41,795 nucleotides of DNA from an uncultured Mucispirillum sp. (GCA_944325215.1 CALUZC010000023.1:1-41795); one strand, 5' to 3'; positions 28,384 to 37,187 are shown, counted from the first letter of the stretch. Notes: generated by a model from the sequence alone, not told the origin. Numbers and translations: made by a program.

Positions 28384-31300
28384 TTATTCCCCTTTATCGT
28401 CCATATCAGCAGCGTCGTCATCATCTGTATCAAAAGAGATATTTTTAATAACGTCATCACTGCTTGGTATATCCTCATCTCTAATACCTGCACTCATATT
28501 GTTTAACTGCTCGTTAGTAATAAGCTCATCGCCTGTAAGCAGCTCAATATCAAGCACAAGACCTTGAAGCTCTTTTATAAGAACGTTAAAGGATTCCGGC
28601 ATGTTTGGTGTAAAACTAAAATTACCGTTTACAATAGATTCATAAACTGCTGTTCTGCCTTCCACGTCATCTGATTTTACAGTTAACATTTCCTGTAAAA
28701 TATTTGCAGCACCATAAGCTTCCAATGCCCAAACCTCCATCTCACCAAGCCTTTGGCCACCAAACTGTGCTTTACCACCAAGTGGCTGTTGTGTAACAAG
28801 TGAGTATGGACCAGTTGAACGAGCGTGGATTTTTGTATCTACTAAGTGGTGCAGTTTTAACATATACATTACACCAACAGTTACTTCCTGGTCAAAACGT
28901 TCCCCAGTTCTACCATCGTATAAAACTGTCTGCCCATCACTTTGGAAACCTGCCTCTTCAAGCATTGCTTTAATGTCTTTTTCTTTAGCACCATTAAATA
29001 CTTCTGTAGCAACATGTTTTCCAAGTTTTTTTGCTGCCCAGCCAAGATGTGTTTCTAAAATTTGCCCAATATTCATACGTGAAGGCACTGATAATGGGTT
29101 TAAAACTATCTCAACTGGTGTGCCATCAGGTAAGTAAGGCATATCTTCTTCTGGTAATATACGAGAAACAATACCTTTGTTACCGTGGCGACCTGCCATT
29201 TTATCACCAACAGATAAACGTCTGCGAATTGCAATATAAACTCTTACTGATTTTAATACACCAGCAGATAATTCATCGCCTTTTTCTATTTTTTTACGTT
29301 TATCTTGGAATTTTTCTTCTGCTTCTTTTTTAGCTTCGTTACATAATGCATCAGCTTTTGCATATTCTGCATCAAATTCTGCTTTGCTGTCTATATTTAA
29401 TGTAGACATTTCCCTTGCAGCAAGTGGAGCTAAATTTTCTTCATTTAATACTGTGCCAGCTTTTAAGCCTGCTGCATCAGCTTTTAATGTTTTACCTGCA
29501 AGTAATGATATAAGTTTATCTTTTCTTGCATTTTCAATAGCTGCCACTTCTCTTGTATAAGCTGCAGCTATTTTTTCAGCTTCTTTTTGCTCTATTAATT
29601 CAGTTCTTGAGTCTTTATTAATATCACGGCGAGTCATAACCTGCACATCTAATATTGTTCCAGATATGCCCGGTGGAACTCTTAATGATGCATCTTTAAC
29701 ATCACCTGCTTTCTCACCAAATATTGCTCTTAAAAGTTTTTCTTCAGGTGTTGCCTGAGTTTCACCTTTTGGTGTAACTTTACCAACTAATATATCGCCT
29801 TCTGAAACTTTTGCACCTATTCTAATAATACCACTTTCATCAAGGTTTCTTAATGCTTCTTCAGAAATATTTGGTATATCTCTAGTGATTTCTTCTGCAC
29901 CTAATTTTGTATCCCTTGCATCTATTTCAAATACTTCAATGTGAATAGATGTAAATGCATCTTCTTTAACAAGTTTTTCAGATACAAGTATGGAGTCCTC
30001 ATAGTTATATCCCATCCATGGCATAAATGCTACCACTATGTTTCTACCAAGGGCAAGCTCACCTCTATCAGTTGCTGCACCATCTGCTAATGTATCACCT
30101 ACTTTTACTTTTTGACCAGGTGTTACATTCGCATTATAGTTAATACATGTATCTTGGTTAGAACGGCGATATTTCACTAAATCATGAACATCTATACCGA
30201 AAGAACCATCTTCTTTAATATATCTAACAATTATAGTATCTGCATCAACATAATCTACAACACCATCATGGATAGATATTAATGCAGAACCAGAATCAAC
30301 TGCAACTTTTCTTTCTAAACCTGTGCCTACAATTGGAGCATCAGTTCTAATTAATGGAACAGCTTGACGCTGCATGTTTGAACCCATTAACGCACGGTTA
30401 GCATCGTCATGCTCTAAAAATGGTATAAGAGCAGTAGAAACGGAAACAATCTGCATAGGGGCAACGTCCATAAACTGAACTTCCGCTTTTGGCACATTCA
30501 TATTTTCGCCTTTAAACCTGCATGCTACTTCCTCAGTTTTAAAGTTACCTTTCTCATCAACTGGTGAGTTAGCTTGTGCTATATAGTAATCTTCTTCCTG
30601 TAAAGCATACATGTAAACTACTTCATCTGTTACTCTGCCGTTTTCAACTTTTCTATATGGAGTTTCAATAAAACCATACTCGTTGATTTTTGCATATGTA
30701 GTAAGAGAAGTAATAAGACCAATGTTTGGACCTTCAGGTGTTTCAATTGGGCATATTCTACCATAGTGTGAAGTGTGAACGTCACGAACTTCAAAACCTG
30801 CTCTATCCCTGTTTAAACCACCAGGACCAAGAGCTGAAAGCCTGCGTTTATGAGTGATTTCAGATAATGGGTTGTTCTGGTCCATAAACTGAGAAAGCTG
30901 ATAGCTTCCAAAAAATTCTTTTATAGAAGCTGATAATGGTTTTGCATTTAATAAATCCTGTGGAGTCATATCTTCTAAATCTTGTAAAGACATACGCTCT
31001 TTAACAGTTTTTTCCATTCTAGCAAGACCTATGCGTATATGGTTTTGTAACTGCTCACCAGCTGCACGAACACGCCTGTGCCCTAAGTGGTCAATATCAT
31101 CTATTTTCTCAATTCCTAAACGAATATTATTTAACATTCTTACTGTTTCAACAATATCTTCTTTAGTTAAAGTAATTGTTTCAAGTGAAATAATATCTTC
31201 TGTAATTTTAAGCCTTTTATTTATTTTTAAACGACCAACACGAGATAAATCATACCTTTTTGGGTTGAAAAATAAATTATAAAATTGAGTTGCTGCTGTA

Positions 31301-32454
31301 TCATCAGTAGCTGGCTCACCAGGATGAAGTTTTTTGTATATTTCTATTAAAGCTTCTTCCTTAGTTTTAATTTTATCCACTGCCATAATATCTCTAATAG
31401 CAGAGTCAGAATTTTGCCTGTTTATAAATAATAAGTAAAATTCTTTAATGCCATTAGCTTGAAATTCTTCAAGCAATTCTTCAGTAATTACTGCATTTGA
31501 TTCAGCAATAACTTCACCATTAGCATCTATTACATCTTGAGCTAAAAAGCCTTCACATAAATCTTTTGCTTCAATTTCATATTCATTTAAGCCAGATTTA
31601 ACAACCTTTTTAAAAGCCCCTTTAGTAATAGCTGTGCTTGGTTTAATAAGGTAATCACCTGTAGATGGATCTTTAATACCAAGAGTTAATTTTTGGTCTG
31701 TAATAATATGGTCTTTATTAAACTCTCTGTAATATTTTCCATCAACAAATTTAACCAGTTCTTTTTCATAATATGTATCTAATATATCCTGATTTGTCAT
31801 ACCTAATGCTTTAAGTAAAACTGTAACAGGGATTTTTTTCTTTTTATCAATACGAACATACATTACGTTTTTGGCATCAAATTCAAAATCTATCCAAGAA
31901 CCTCTGTATGGAATAATACGTGCACTATATAAGTGTTTTTCAGATACACTTTTACCAGCTGTTAAATCTTCAAAGAAAATACCCGGCGACCTGTGAAGCT
32001 GGCTTACAATTACACGCTCAACACCATTTATAACAAATGTGCCTCTCTCAGTCATAAGAGGCATATCACATAAATAAACATCACTTTCTGTAGCTGATAA
32101 TGTTATTTTTTCGCCTGTTTCTTCATTAACATCATGAGTAGAAAGACGAACTTTAACTTTTAAAGGTGCAGCATAGTTTGTATTTCTATCTATTGATTCA
32201 CGTGGTGAATATTTTGGCTTTTCAATTACATAGCTTACATATTCAAGCACAGATGTATCGTTAAAATCAGTTATAGGGAATATTTCATGAAAAACTTCTT
32301 CTAAACCTTGTAACTTACGTTTATCTTCAGGTGTAAACTGCTGAAGAAATTCTGCATAAGACTGTTTTTGTACCTCTATAAGGTCTGGTATATCAATAAC
32401 TTTCTTAATTTTTGAAAAATTGATACGTTCTATTGGTTTTTTTGTTTTAAACAT
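28384..32454 (-). CDS. rpoB: DNA-directed RNA polymerase subunit beta
   Basis: The second large catalytic subunit, 1356 aa. The rifampicin-pocket cluster spans 516-546 ([20 protein letters not shown] at 519-538). Asp525, His535 and Ser540, equivalent to E. coli 516, 526 and 531, are wild type, so the target appears rifampicin-sensitive. The residue equivalent to E. coli Ser509 is Tyr518. A helical Lys/Glu/Ala-rich insert (about 985-1070) sits before the conserved [18 protein letters not shown]. The C-terminus carries an extra acidic Asp-rich tail. GGTGGTGAT precedes the ATG. It lies downstream of rplL behind an attenuator-like hairpin. Confidence 0.99.
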   Translation of the reverse strand: MFKTKKPIERINFSKIKKVIDIPDLIEVQKQSYAEFLQQFTPEDKRKLQGLEEVFHEIFPITDFNDTSVLEYVSYVIEKPKYSPRESIDRNTNYAAPLKVKVRLSTHDVNEETGEKITLSATESDVYLCDMPLMTERGTFVINGVERVIVSQLHRSPGIFFEDLTAGKSVSEKHLYSARIIPYRGSWIDFEFDAKNVMYVRIDKKKKIPVTVLLKALGMTNQDILDTYYEKELVKFVDGKYYREFNKDHIITDQKLTLGIKDPSTGDYLIKPSTAITKGAFKKVVKSGLNEYEIEAKDLCEGFLAQDVIDANGEVIAESNAVITEELLEEFQANGIKEFYLLFINRQNSDSAIRDIMAVDKIKTKEEALIEIYKKLHPGEPATDDTAATQFYNLFFNPKRYDLSRVGRLKINKRLKITEDIISLETITLTKEDIVETVRMLNNIRLGIEKIDDIDHLGHRRVRAAGEQLQNHIRIGLARMEKTVKERMSLQDLEDMTPQDLLNAKPLSASIKEFFGSYQLSQFMDQNNPLSEITHKRRLSALGPGGLNRDRAGFEVRDVHTSHYGRICPIETPEGPNIGLITSLTTYAKINEYGFIETPYRKVENGRVTDEVVYMYALQEEDYYIAQANSPVDEKGNFKTEEVACRFKGENMNVPKAEVQFMDVAPMQIVSVSTALIPFLEHDDANRALMGSNMQRQAVPLIRTDAPIVGTGLERKVAVDSGSALISIHDGVVDYVDADTIIVRYIKEDGSFGIDVHDLVKYRRSNQDTCINYNANVTPGQKVKVGDTLADGAATDRGELALGRNIVVAFMPWMGYNYEDSILVSEKLVKEDAFTSIHIEVFEIDARDTKLGAEEITRDIPNISEEALRNLDESGIIRIGAKVSEGDILVGKVTPKGETQATPEEKLLRAIFGEKAGDVKDASLRVPPGISGTILDVQVMTRRDINKDSRTELIEQKEAEKIAAAYTREVAAIENARKDKLISLLAGKTLKADAAGLKAGTVLNEENLAPLAAREMSTLNIDSKAEFDAEYAKADALCNEAKKEAEEKFQDKRKKIEKGDELSAGVLKSVRVYIAIRRRLSVGDKMAGRHGNKGIVSRILPEEDMPYLPDGTPVEIVLNPLSVPSRMNIGQILETHLGWAAKKLGKHVATEVFNGAKEKDIKAMLEEAGFQSDGQTVLYDGRTGERFDQEVTVGVMYMLKLHHLVDTKIHARSTGPYSLVTQQPLGGKAQFGGQRLGEMEVWALEAYGAANILQEMLTVKSDDVEGRTAVYESIVNGNFSFTPNMPESFNVLIKELQGLVLDIELLTGDELITNEQLNNMSAGIRDEDIPSSDDVIKNISFDTDDDDAADMDDKGE

Positions 32455-32480
32455 TATTTTATCACCACCACTGGTTCGTG

Positions 32481-32523
32481 AATTTTTGCAAAAACTGGGG
32501 GAAGCCCACTAAGAGCAACCCCC
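32481..32523 (-). terminator. rplL-rpoB attenuator
   Basis: On the minus strand a GGGGG/CCCCC stem, extended past a 2x2 internal loop by four more pairs (32513-32523 with 32497-32507), is followed by AGTTTTTGC. It lies in the 121-bp gap between rplL and rpoB, the classical place for partial termination that lowers polymerase output relative to ribosomal proteins. Confidence 0.65.
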
Positions 32524-32575
32524 TATAATATTTTAAACACATAAAGTGTTATAATTAAATACTTGGAAAACTGAA

Positions 32576-32956
32576 TTATTTAACTTCAGCTGTTCCGCCT
32601 GCTTCAGTAAGTTTTTTAGCAATTTCTTCAGCTTCTGCTTTAGCAATGCCTTCTTTAACTGGTTTTGGTGCTTCATCAACTAATGCTTTAGCTTCTTTTA
32701 AGCCTAAGCCAGTGATTTCACGAACAACTTTAATTACTTGAACTTTTTGAGCACCACCGTTAGTTAAAATAACATCAAATTCAGTTTTTTCAGCTGCTGC
32801 AGGAGCTGCGCCGCCTGCTGCTGGAGCTGCTGCTACTGCTACAGGTGCAGCTGCAGAAACACCGAATACATCTTCTAATTCTTTTACGAAATCTGCAAGT
32901 TCAATTACAGACATATTTTTTAAAAATTCTAAAACTTGATCTTTAGTTACAGCCAT
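32576..32956 (-). CDS. rplL: 50S ribosomal protein L7/L12
   Basis: The stalk protein that recruits translational GTPases, 126 aa. The N-terminal dimerisation helices (about 1-32) are followed by an Ala/Pro/Gly-rich hinge (about 33-56) and the C-terminal factor-binding domain ([20 protein letters not shown], about 71-90). GGAGG lies upstream of the ATG. It follows rplJ by 15 bp, as expected for the L10-L12 pair. Confidence 0.98.
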   Translation of the reverse strand: MAVTKDQVLEFLKNMSVIELADFVKELEDVFGVSAAAPVAVAAAPAAGGAAPAAAEKTEFDVILTNGGAQKVQVIKVVREITGLGLKEAKALVDEAPKPVKEGIAKAEAEEIAKKLTEAGGTAEVK

Positions 32957-32971
32957 TTTTAAGCCTCCAAT

Positions 32972-33511
32972 TTACTGTTCGTTTTCTTTTTTAGTTTTTA
33001 ATGCATTAAGCACATTTACGAGACCGCGTGGAATATTCGCAAGCACGGACACGAAATTCGTAATCGGCGCGTTCATGCTGCCGAGAGCTTTCGCCAAAAG
33101 TTCTTCTCTGGAAGGTAAATCAGCGATTTTTTCAACGCCGCTTTGGTCAAGTGCCATTCCATCAAAATAACCACCTTTAATAACGAAAAATTTAGACATT
33201 ACTGCATCTTTAGCATATTTTTTAGCTAATTTGGCAGCAGCAGCAAAGTCATTTTTAACTACTACTAATGCAGTGGGCTCTACAAGAGTATAGTCGATAT
33301 CAGTAATATTCTCAGCGTTTAACGCTTTTTTGAGAAGTGTGTTTTTAATAACACGATAGTCATTACCAGCATCTTTAAAGCTTCTGCGTATTTCGTCCAT
33401 TTGGTCAAATGTCAAACCTTTATAGTTTGTAACAATAACGCCAGCAGACTCTTTTATTTCAGCTGCAATACTATTAACAAGTTCTATTTTCTGCTCTTTA
33501 CGCATTTTCAA
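32972..33511 (-). CDS. rplJ: 50S ribosomal protein L10
   Basis: The stalk base protein that binds 23S rRNA and the L12 dimers. Family landmarks are VTNYKGLTFDQMDEIRR, the RVIKNTLLKKAL strand-helix and the C-terminal helix that binds L12. The strong site GAGGTGAT is eight bases before a TTG at 33511 but fourteen before the ATG at 33505. I therefore prefer TTG (179 aa), with ATG (177 aa) as the alternative. An open frame reaches up to 33622, but that part is the L10 leader RNA and not protein. Confidence 0.93.
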   Translation of the reverse strand: MKMRKEQKIELVNSIAAEIKESAGVIVTNYKGLTFDQMDEIRRSFKDAGNDYRVIKNTLLKKALNAENITDIDYTLVEPTALVVVKNDFAAAAKLAKKYAKDAVMSKFFVIKGGYFDGMALDQSGVEKIADLPSREELLAKALGSMNAPITNFVSVLANIPRGLVNVLNALKTKKENEQ

Positions 33512-33529
33512 GGTAATCACCTCATAAAT

Positions 33530-33612
33530 AACAGAGCCGGTTGAATATATCACGATAGTTTCCACAGGCCTTATACTGCTCACTGAAGGCAGACCCTGTT
33601 TCTTCAACCCGC
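33530..33612 (-). promoter_or_regulatory. L10 leader (autoregulatory mRNA structure)
   Basis: The 143-base gap between rplA and rplJ is GC-richer than usual non-coding DNA here and can fold. On the minus strand GGTTGAA (33603-33609) pairs with TTCAACC (33539-33545). Inside, ACAGG pairs with CCTGT, flanked by purine-rich bulges (GAAGAAACAGGG) as expected of the kink-turn of bacterial L10 leaders. Known leaders of this class bind L10(L12)4 and repress rplJL translation. The assignment rests on position and pairing, not on a covariance search. Confidence 0.65.
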
Positions 33613-33654
33613 TTTTTGTCAATTTAATTAAATAATAATATTTCTAATATATCA

Positions 33655-34344
33655 CTAGAAATTTTTAGGGTCTATTTTAACACCAGGCCCCATAGTTGTT
33701 GATACATTAATGCCTCTTAAATATATACCTTTACTTGATGCAGGTTTTGCTTTAACAAGTGCATCAATAAGAGTTTTCATGTTTTCAACTAATTTGCTTG
33801 TTTCAAAGTTTTTTCTGCCGATAGGTGCATGAACTATACCAGCTTTATCAACTCTAAATTCCACCATACCAGCTTTTAATTCTTTAACTGCTTTAGCTAC
33901 ATCATTTGTAACTGTGCCTACTTTTGGGTTAGGCATAAGCCCGCGTGGTCCTAATACTTTACCAAGTTTGCCCACCTTAGCCATCATATCAGGAGTTGCC
34001 ACAACTTTATCAAATTCCATATAGCCACCCTCAACCTTAGTGACTAATTCATCACCGCCAACGATTTCTGCGCCAGCAGCTTCAGCTTCCTTAGCCTTTT
34101 CGCCTTTTGCAAATACTGCAACACGAATAGTTTTACCTGTTCCGTTAGGGAGAACAACAGCACCTCTAACCATTTGGTCAGAATGGCGTGGGTCTACACC
34201 TAATTTAACTGCAGCATCAACACTTTCGTCGAACTTGGCAAAGGCTGCCTTTTGAGACAGTGCAATAGCTTCTTCTAAATCATATAATTTAGTTCTATCA
34301 ACTAAACCAAAAGCTGTTGCGAACTTTTTACCTTTTCTGGACAT
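33655..34344 (-). CDS. rplA: 50S ribosomal protein L1
   Basis: The L1-stalk protein that helps release deacylated tRNA and is a translational repressor of its own operon in many bacteria. 229 aa, normal length. Signature motifs are visible: the [17 protein letters not shown] segment, [16 protein letters not shown] (about 132-147), and [24 protein letters not shown] precedes the ATG. It is co-transcribed with rplK 29 bp upstream. Confidence 0.98.
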   Translation of the reverse strand: MSRKGKKFATAFGLVDRTKLYDLEEAIALSQKAAFAKFDESVDAAVKLGVDPRHSDQMVRGAVVLPNGTGKTIRVAVFAKGEKAKEAEAAGAEIVGGDELVTKVEGGYMEFDKVVATPDMMAKVGKLGKVLGPRGLMPNPKVGTVTNDVAKAVKELKAGMVEFRVDKAGIVHAPIGRKNFETSKLVENMKTLIDALVKAKPASSKGIYLRGINVSTTMGPGVKIDPKNF

Positions 34345-34373
34345 TTCCGTGCTCCTCTTGCCAGTTTTCTACA

Positions 34374-34799
34374 TTAGCCTTCAATCTCATAACCCATACT
34401 TCTAGCAGAACCAGCTATAATTTTTATAGCTTGGTCTATATCTTTAGTATTGAGATCAGGCATTTTAATTTCTGCAACGCGTTTTAAACTCTCTCTTGAG
34501 ATAACGCCAAGTTTTGCTTTACCAACATTACTAGAACCTTTCTGAATTTTCATTTCTTTTTTGATTAATTCAGTAGCAGGTGGCATTTTAGTAATAAATG
34601 TAAAGCTTCTGTCTTCATATACTGTAATAATAACAGGTATTGAAGAATCACCTAAATTTTGAGTCTGTGCATTAAATGCTTTACAGAACTCCATAATATT
34701 TACACCACGTTGACCAAGTGCAGGACCAACAGGTGGTGAAGGGTTTGCTTTACCAGCAGCTATCAGCAGTTTTATCTGCCCTAGTACCTTTTTTGCCAT
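34374..34799 (-). CDS. rplK: 50S ribosomal protein L11
   Basis: It forms the GTPase-associated centre with 23S rRNA and is the target site of thiopeptides. 141 aa. The N-terminal domain ([20 protein letters not shown], residues 10-29) and the C-terminal rRNA-binding domain (about 70-141, ending [12 protein letters not shown]) are complete. GAGGT precedes the ATG. It follows nusG by 54 bp. Confidence 0.98.
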   Translation of the reverse strand: MAKKVLGQIKLLIAAGKANPSPPVGPALGQRGVNIMEFCKAFNAQTQNLGDSSIPVIITVYEDRSFTFITKMPPATELIKKEMKIQKGSSNVGKAKLGVISRESLKRVAEIKMPDLNTKDIDQAIKIIAGSARSMGYEIEG

Positions 34800-34853
34800 T
34801 TGGCACCTCTAAAATAATCGTCTATAAGACTAATTTATAACTTATTAATCAGG

Positions 34854-35381
34854 TTATTTATCTTTTCTTTTAACCTGTAAATAATCAAGCTCAATTGGAG
34901 TTTGACGCCCAAAAATACTAACTATAACACGAACTTTTTCTTTTTCTGGTGTAACTTCATCAACAACACCTTCAAAGCCTTGAAATGGACCGTCTACAAC
35001 TTCCACTATATCATTTTTAATATATGTTGCAGCTATTCTTGGTGCTTCAGATTTTGCAAGTGCAAGCATAGCATTAACATCATTTTCTGATATAGGCACA
35101 GGGTCAACCCCGCCTACAAAACCAGTAACTTTTGGCAGGCTTTTTACAACATGCCATAAATTTTTATTCATCTCCATATTAACTAATATGTAGCCAGGAA
35201 ATGTTTTCTTTTTACTAATTTTTCTTTTACCATTTTTAAGTTCTACAACATCTTCTGTAGGAATAAGAACTTCGCCTATTTCTTCATGTAAACCTTGAGT
35301 CTGCACTTTGTTTTCCAAAAGGGTTTTAACGTGCTTCTCAAAACCAGAATATGTGTGAACAACATACCATTGTTTTGCCAT
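34854..35381 (-). CDS. nusG: transcription termination/antitermination factor NusG
   Basis: It binds the RNA polymerase clamp and couples transcription to Rho or the ribosome. 175 aa with the NGN domain (1-115: QWYVVHTYSGFE at the start, PGYILVNM, VTGFVGG) and the C-terminal KOW domain (about 122-175: VDGPFQGFEGVVDEV). The ribosome binding site is modest. The ATG lies four bases after secE, so the two are coupled. Confidence 0.98.
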   Translation of the reverse strand: MAKQWYVVHTYSGFEKHVKTLLENKVQTQGLHEEIGEVLIPTEDVVELKNGKRKISKKKTFPGYILVNMEMNKNLWHVVKSLPKVTGFVGGVDPVPISENDVNAMLALAKSEAPRIAATYIKNDIVEVVDGPFQGFEGVVDEVTPEKEKVRVIVSIFGRQTPIELDYLQVKRKDK

Positions 35382-35385
35382 ATAA

Positions 35386-35574
35386 CTAACCTATAACCTG
35401 CTGAGCCAGTTTTGAAACTATAAAATCTACCACACCTAAATATGCAGTGATTAAACCTACAACTACTAACACAACAAGAGATGTTGTTATTGTTGCCTCT
35501 TTAGTAGGCCAGCTAACTTTCTTTAACTCATCTTTTACTTGATTGTAAAATACAACTGGTTTAAAACTTTTCAC
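35386..35574 (-). CDS. secE: preprotein translocase subunit SecE
   Basis: The small clamp of the SecYEG channel. 62 aa, with the conserved amphipathic motif VKDELKKVSWPTKEA (13-27) and one membrane helix (about 29-52). The start is GTG at 35574, with GAGGA upstream. It is the single-helix form, typical of most bacteria other than enterics. Confidence 0.97.
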   Translation of the reverse strand: MKSFKPVVFYNQVKDELKKVSWPTKEATITTSLVVLVVVGLITAYLGVVDFIVSKLAQQVIG

Positions 35575-35598
35575 AATAAATCCTCATTTAAAAGTTGA

Positions 35599-35674
35599 TG
35601 GCAGACCAAGAGGGATTTGAACCCCCAACCCCCGGTTTTGGAGACCGGTGCTCTGCCAATTGAGCTATTGGTCT
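35599..35674 (-). tRNA. tRNA-Trp (CCA)
   Basis: A full cloverleaf on the minus strand: acceptor AGACCAA / TTGGTCT, anticodon loop CTCCAAA with CCA, and a normal T-arm. Discriminator G is followed by an encoded 3' CCA. It lies between rpmG and secE, its usual place. Confidence 0.97.
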
Positions 35675-35796
35675 AAACTATTTCTTCCAACAACTAGAGT
35701 TTATTTAAAAAACTTCTTTCTGCCTTAATTGGCAGCAACCTTTACTTATACAATAATGTATAAATTCCCTAATGAACTACAAACTAAAAACTACTG

Positions 35797-35946
35797 CTAT
35801 TTTGTTTCTTTATGCAGAGTATGTTTCTTGTCAAACTTGCAGTATTTTTTAATTTCAAGTTTGCCAGTCATAGTTTTCTTGTTTTTAGTAGTAGTGTAAT
35901 TACGACGCTTACATTCACTGCAAGCTAGAATGACAATTTCTCTCAT
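35797..35946 (-). CDS. rpmG: 50S ribosomal protein L33
   Basis: A 49-residue ribosomal protein: [19 protein letters not shown] at the start and KHTLHKETK at the end. It has the CxxC pair at 10-13 and one further cysteine in KKYCKFD, so it is a three-Cys form whose second zinc pair is incomplete. AAGG precedes the ATG at 35946. The frame stays open to 36036, but that part is a structured leader with no match to L33. Confidence 0.95.
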   Translation of the reverse strand: MREIVILACSECKRRNYTTTKNKKTMTGKLEIKKYCKFDKKHTLHKETK

Positions 35947-35959
35947 TGAACCAAACCTT

Positions 35960-36030
35960 CTATTTATTAACGCTGTCACACCATTTAAGGCTCCCAGCTC
36001 CCGCTCGATTTGGAGCGGTAAGTTATGCTT
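35960..36030 (-). promoter_or_regulatory. GC-rich structured leader of rpmG
   Basis: In very AT-rich surroundings this segment holds a perfect 6-bp GC hairpin (CCGCTC 36001-36006 with GAGCGG 36013-36018), followed on the minus strand by the G-rich GGGAGCTGGGAGCC. It precedes the L33 start by about 55 bases. It may be an L33 leader or a remnant of the segment that once carried tuf. Confidence 0.4.
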
Positions 36031-36080
36031 ATACACTTAAATATTTTTAAATGCAAGCTGTTTTTTTATTTTTTTTGTAA

Positions 36081-36103
36081 AAAATTATTAAAACCATAAT
36101 TTT
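36081..36103 (-). terminator. weak AT-only terminator-like hairpin after tRNA-Thr(GGU)
   Basis: AAAATTAT (36081-36088) pairs with ATAATTTT (36096-36103), with a T-run on the minus strand. The stem has no GC pair, so it is weak. It sits where tuf would normally follow. Confidence 0.3.
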
Positions 36104-36124
36104 TACATATTTTATCATAATAAA

Positions 36125-36198
36125 AGCCCGAACCCGGAATTGAACCGGGGACCTCGTCCTTACCAAGGACGCACTCTAACCGACTGAGCCATTCGGGC
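36125..36198 (-). tRNA. tRNA-Thr (GGU)
   Basis: A cloverleaf on the minus strand with acceptor GCCCGAA / TTCGGGC and anticodon loop TTGGTAA (anticodon GGT, reading ACC and ACU). CCA is not encoded. Confidence 0.97.
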
Positions 36199-36238
36199 AG
36201 TTCATTCCAGTATATTAATTAATACTTATATTATGATA

Positions 36239-36312
36239 AGCGGGCGACGGGATTCGAACCCGCGACCCTCAGCTTGGAAGGCTGATGCTCTAGCCAACTG
36301 AGCTACACCCGC
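36239..36312 (-). tRNA. tRNA-Gly (UCC)
   Basis: A cloverleaf on the minus strand with acceptor GCGGGTG / CGCCCGC (one G-U pair) and anticodon loop CTTCCAA (anticodon TCC, reading GGA and GGG). CCA is not encoded. Confidence 0.97.
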
Positions 36313-36322
36313 ATAATAAAGA

Positions 36323-36407
36323 TGGTGGGGAGAGGAGGATTCGAACCTCCGAAGGAAATTCCAGCGGGTTTACAGCCCGCCCCCTTTGGCCACTCGGGTA
36401 TCTCCCC
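36323..36407 (-). tRNA. tRNA-Tyr (GUA)
   Basis: A class II cloverleaf with a long variable arm on the minus strand, acceptor GGGGAGA / TCTCCCC and anticodon loop CTGTAAA (anticodon GTA). Discriminator A is followed by an encoded CCA. Confidence 0.97.
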
Positions 36408-36436
36408 GTAAAAAACACCGCCTTAAATTAAGGCGG
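36408..36436 (-). terminator. terminator-like hairpin inside the tRNA cluster
   Basis: A perfect 9-bp stem CCGCCTTAA / TTAAGGCGG (36418-36426 with 36428-36436; the loop opens to a few bases) is followed on the minus strand by TGTTTTTTAC. It lies between tRNA-Thr(UGU) and tRNA-Tyr. It has every feature of an intrinsic terminator, although the cluster is expected to be one transcript. Confidence 0.65.
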
Positions 36437-36447
36437 AGTTTATATAA

Positions 36448-36520
36448 AGCTGGTGATAGGAATTGAACCCACAACCTGCTGATTACAAGTCAGCTGCTCT
36501 ACCGTTTGAGCTACACCAGC
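36448..36520 (-). tRNA. tRNA-Thr (UGU)
   Basis: A cloverleaf on the minus strand with acceptor GCTGGTG / CACCAGC-type pairing (36449-36455 with 36514-36520) and anticodon loop CTTGTAA (anticodon TGT, reading ACA and ACG). CCA is not encoded. It is the first gene of the cluster. Confidence 0.97.
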
Positions 36521-36544
36521 ATTCGCTTTACTAAGCGGAAATAG

Positions 36545-36573
36545 TATATATTATGAATTTAGAATTTTGTCAA
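36545..36573 (-). promoter_or_regulatory. proximal promoter of the tRNA operon
   Basis: On the minus strand TTGACA (36568-36573), a 17-base spacer and TATATA (36545-36550) lie 25 bases upstream of tRNA-Thr(UGU), with the expected start point in between. The consensus -35 box and spacing fit a strong stable-RNA promoter. Confidence 0.75.
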
Positions 36574-36626
36574 GAACTTTTTTCATTTTTTTGTCTTTAT
36601 TTTTACAAGTAATCTTGACGTTGATA

Positions 36627-36655
36627 TTTCTACATAAACTTATCTATTTTGTCAA
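36627..36655 (-). promoter_or_regulatory. distal promoter of the tRNA operon
   Basis: A second TTGACA (36650-36655) with 17 bases to TAGAAA (36627-36632) on the minus strand, 82 bases upstream of the proximal promoter. The -10 box is weaker. Tandem promoters are common before stable RNA operons. Confidence 0.5.
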
Positions 36656-36759
36656 TAGTTTTTTTTCGTTTTTTAAAAAAATGTAGTTTTATTTTATAAT
36701 TACATTGATAATTTTTAATTTATTTGATATATATTATACAATATCAGTAGGAGGATACA

Positions 36760-36975
36760 ATGTTATACCTGCTTAATTACATTTCGAATTTTTTATGGGT
36801 TAATTTTTCCATGCAGATTAGCCCAAATTATGAGGCAGCAAGCAAACATATGGCAACAAAAAGTGTTTCTGGTAAAGATATGTTTGTATTTATTATTTTT
36901 GGTATAATTGCACTGGTGTTCGTTATTTTTCTTGTTTTTGTATATTTCAAAGAACGTAATAAACCTAGATACTAA
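36760..36975 (+). CDS. small membrane protein, 71 aa
   Basis: An unrecognised small protein with an excellent ribosome binding site (GGAGG seven bases before the ATG) and a strong terminator after it. The N-terminal 18 residues are hydrophobic and aromatic, 19-40 polar, and 41-63 form a clear membrane helix (FVFIIFGIIALVFVIFLVFV), followed by a basic tail (KERNKPRY). The likely topology is a cytosolic C-terminus. It lies divergent from the tRNA operon and upstream of amt. A regulatory or complex-stabilising micro-protein is conceivable, but nothing identifies the partner. Confidence 0.7.
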   Translation: MLYLLNYISNFLWVNFSMQISPNYEAASKHMATKSVSGKDMFVFIIFGIIALVFVIFLVFVYFKERNKPRY

Positions 36976-37017
36976 AATTATAACATAATATAATATTTTA
37001 TTGTTCGCACATTTTTA

Positions 37018-37046
37018 TGAGCAGTTAAGCTGCTCATTTTTTTTAT
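37018..37046 (+). terminator. terminator of the 71-aa gene
   Basis: An 8-bp stem ATGAGCAG / CTGCTCAT (37018-37025 with 37031-37038) with a 5-base loop is followed by a run of eight T. Confidence 0.9.
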
Positions 37047-37171
37047 TTATCTACACTTTTTTATTACATTTATTATCCTTTTTTTATTAATTTTTACAAT
37101 TTTGTAAAACTATTTTCTTTTTTATTTTTAATTTTTCCTTTGTTATCAATTAATTATATCTTTTAATGTTT

Positions 37172-37187
37172 TGGCATACTATTTGAC
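37172..37187 (+). promoter_or_regulatory. sigma-54-like promoter of amt
   Basis: TGGCAT, five bases, then TTGAC matches the -24/-12 sigma-54 layout (TGGCAC-N5-TTGC) except for T for C at the end of the -24 box and GA for GC at -12. The expected start point near 37198 leaves a short leader with GGAGG before the amt ATG. Nitrogen-controlled ammonium transporters are often sigma-54 dependent, which fits the position. Confidence 0.5.

Noticed and set aside
28311-28493. Minus-strand 60-codon frame at the rpoB 3' end
   Set aside because: Out-of-frame overlap with the rpoB C-terminus; no ribosome binding site or coding character.
33512-33622. N-terminal extension of L10 up to 33622
   Set aside because: It covers the folded L10 leader and has no similarity to L10; the strong ribosome binding site is just before 33511/33505.
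35722-35737. CTGCC/GGCAG hairpin between rpmG and tRNA-Trp as terminator
   Set aside because: The T-run lies several bases beyond the stem and the stem is only 5 bp; too weak to list.
35947-36036. 30-residue N-terminal extension of L33
   Set aside because: L33 is about 50 residues and starts at MREIV; the upstream part is a GC-rich leader with hairpin.
36125-36520. Possible CRISPR or repeat array because of regularly spaced similar segments
   Set aside because: The segments are four tRNA genes sharing conserved T-arm sequence.
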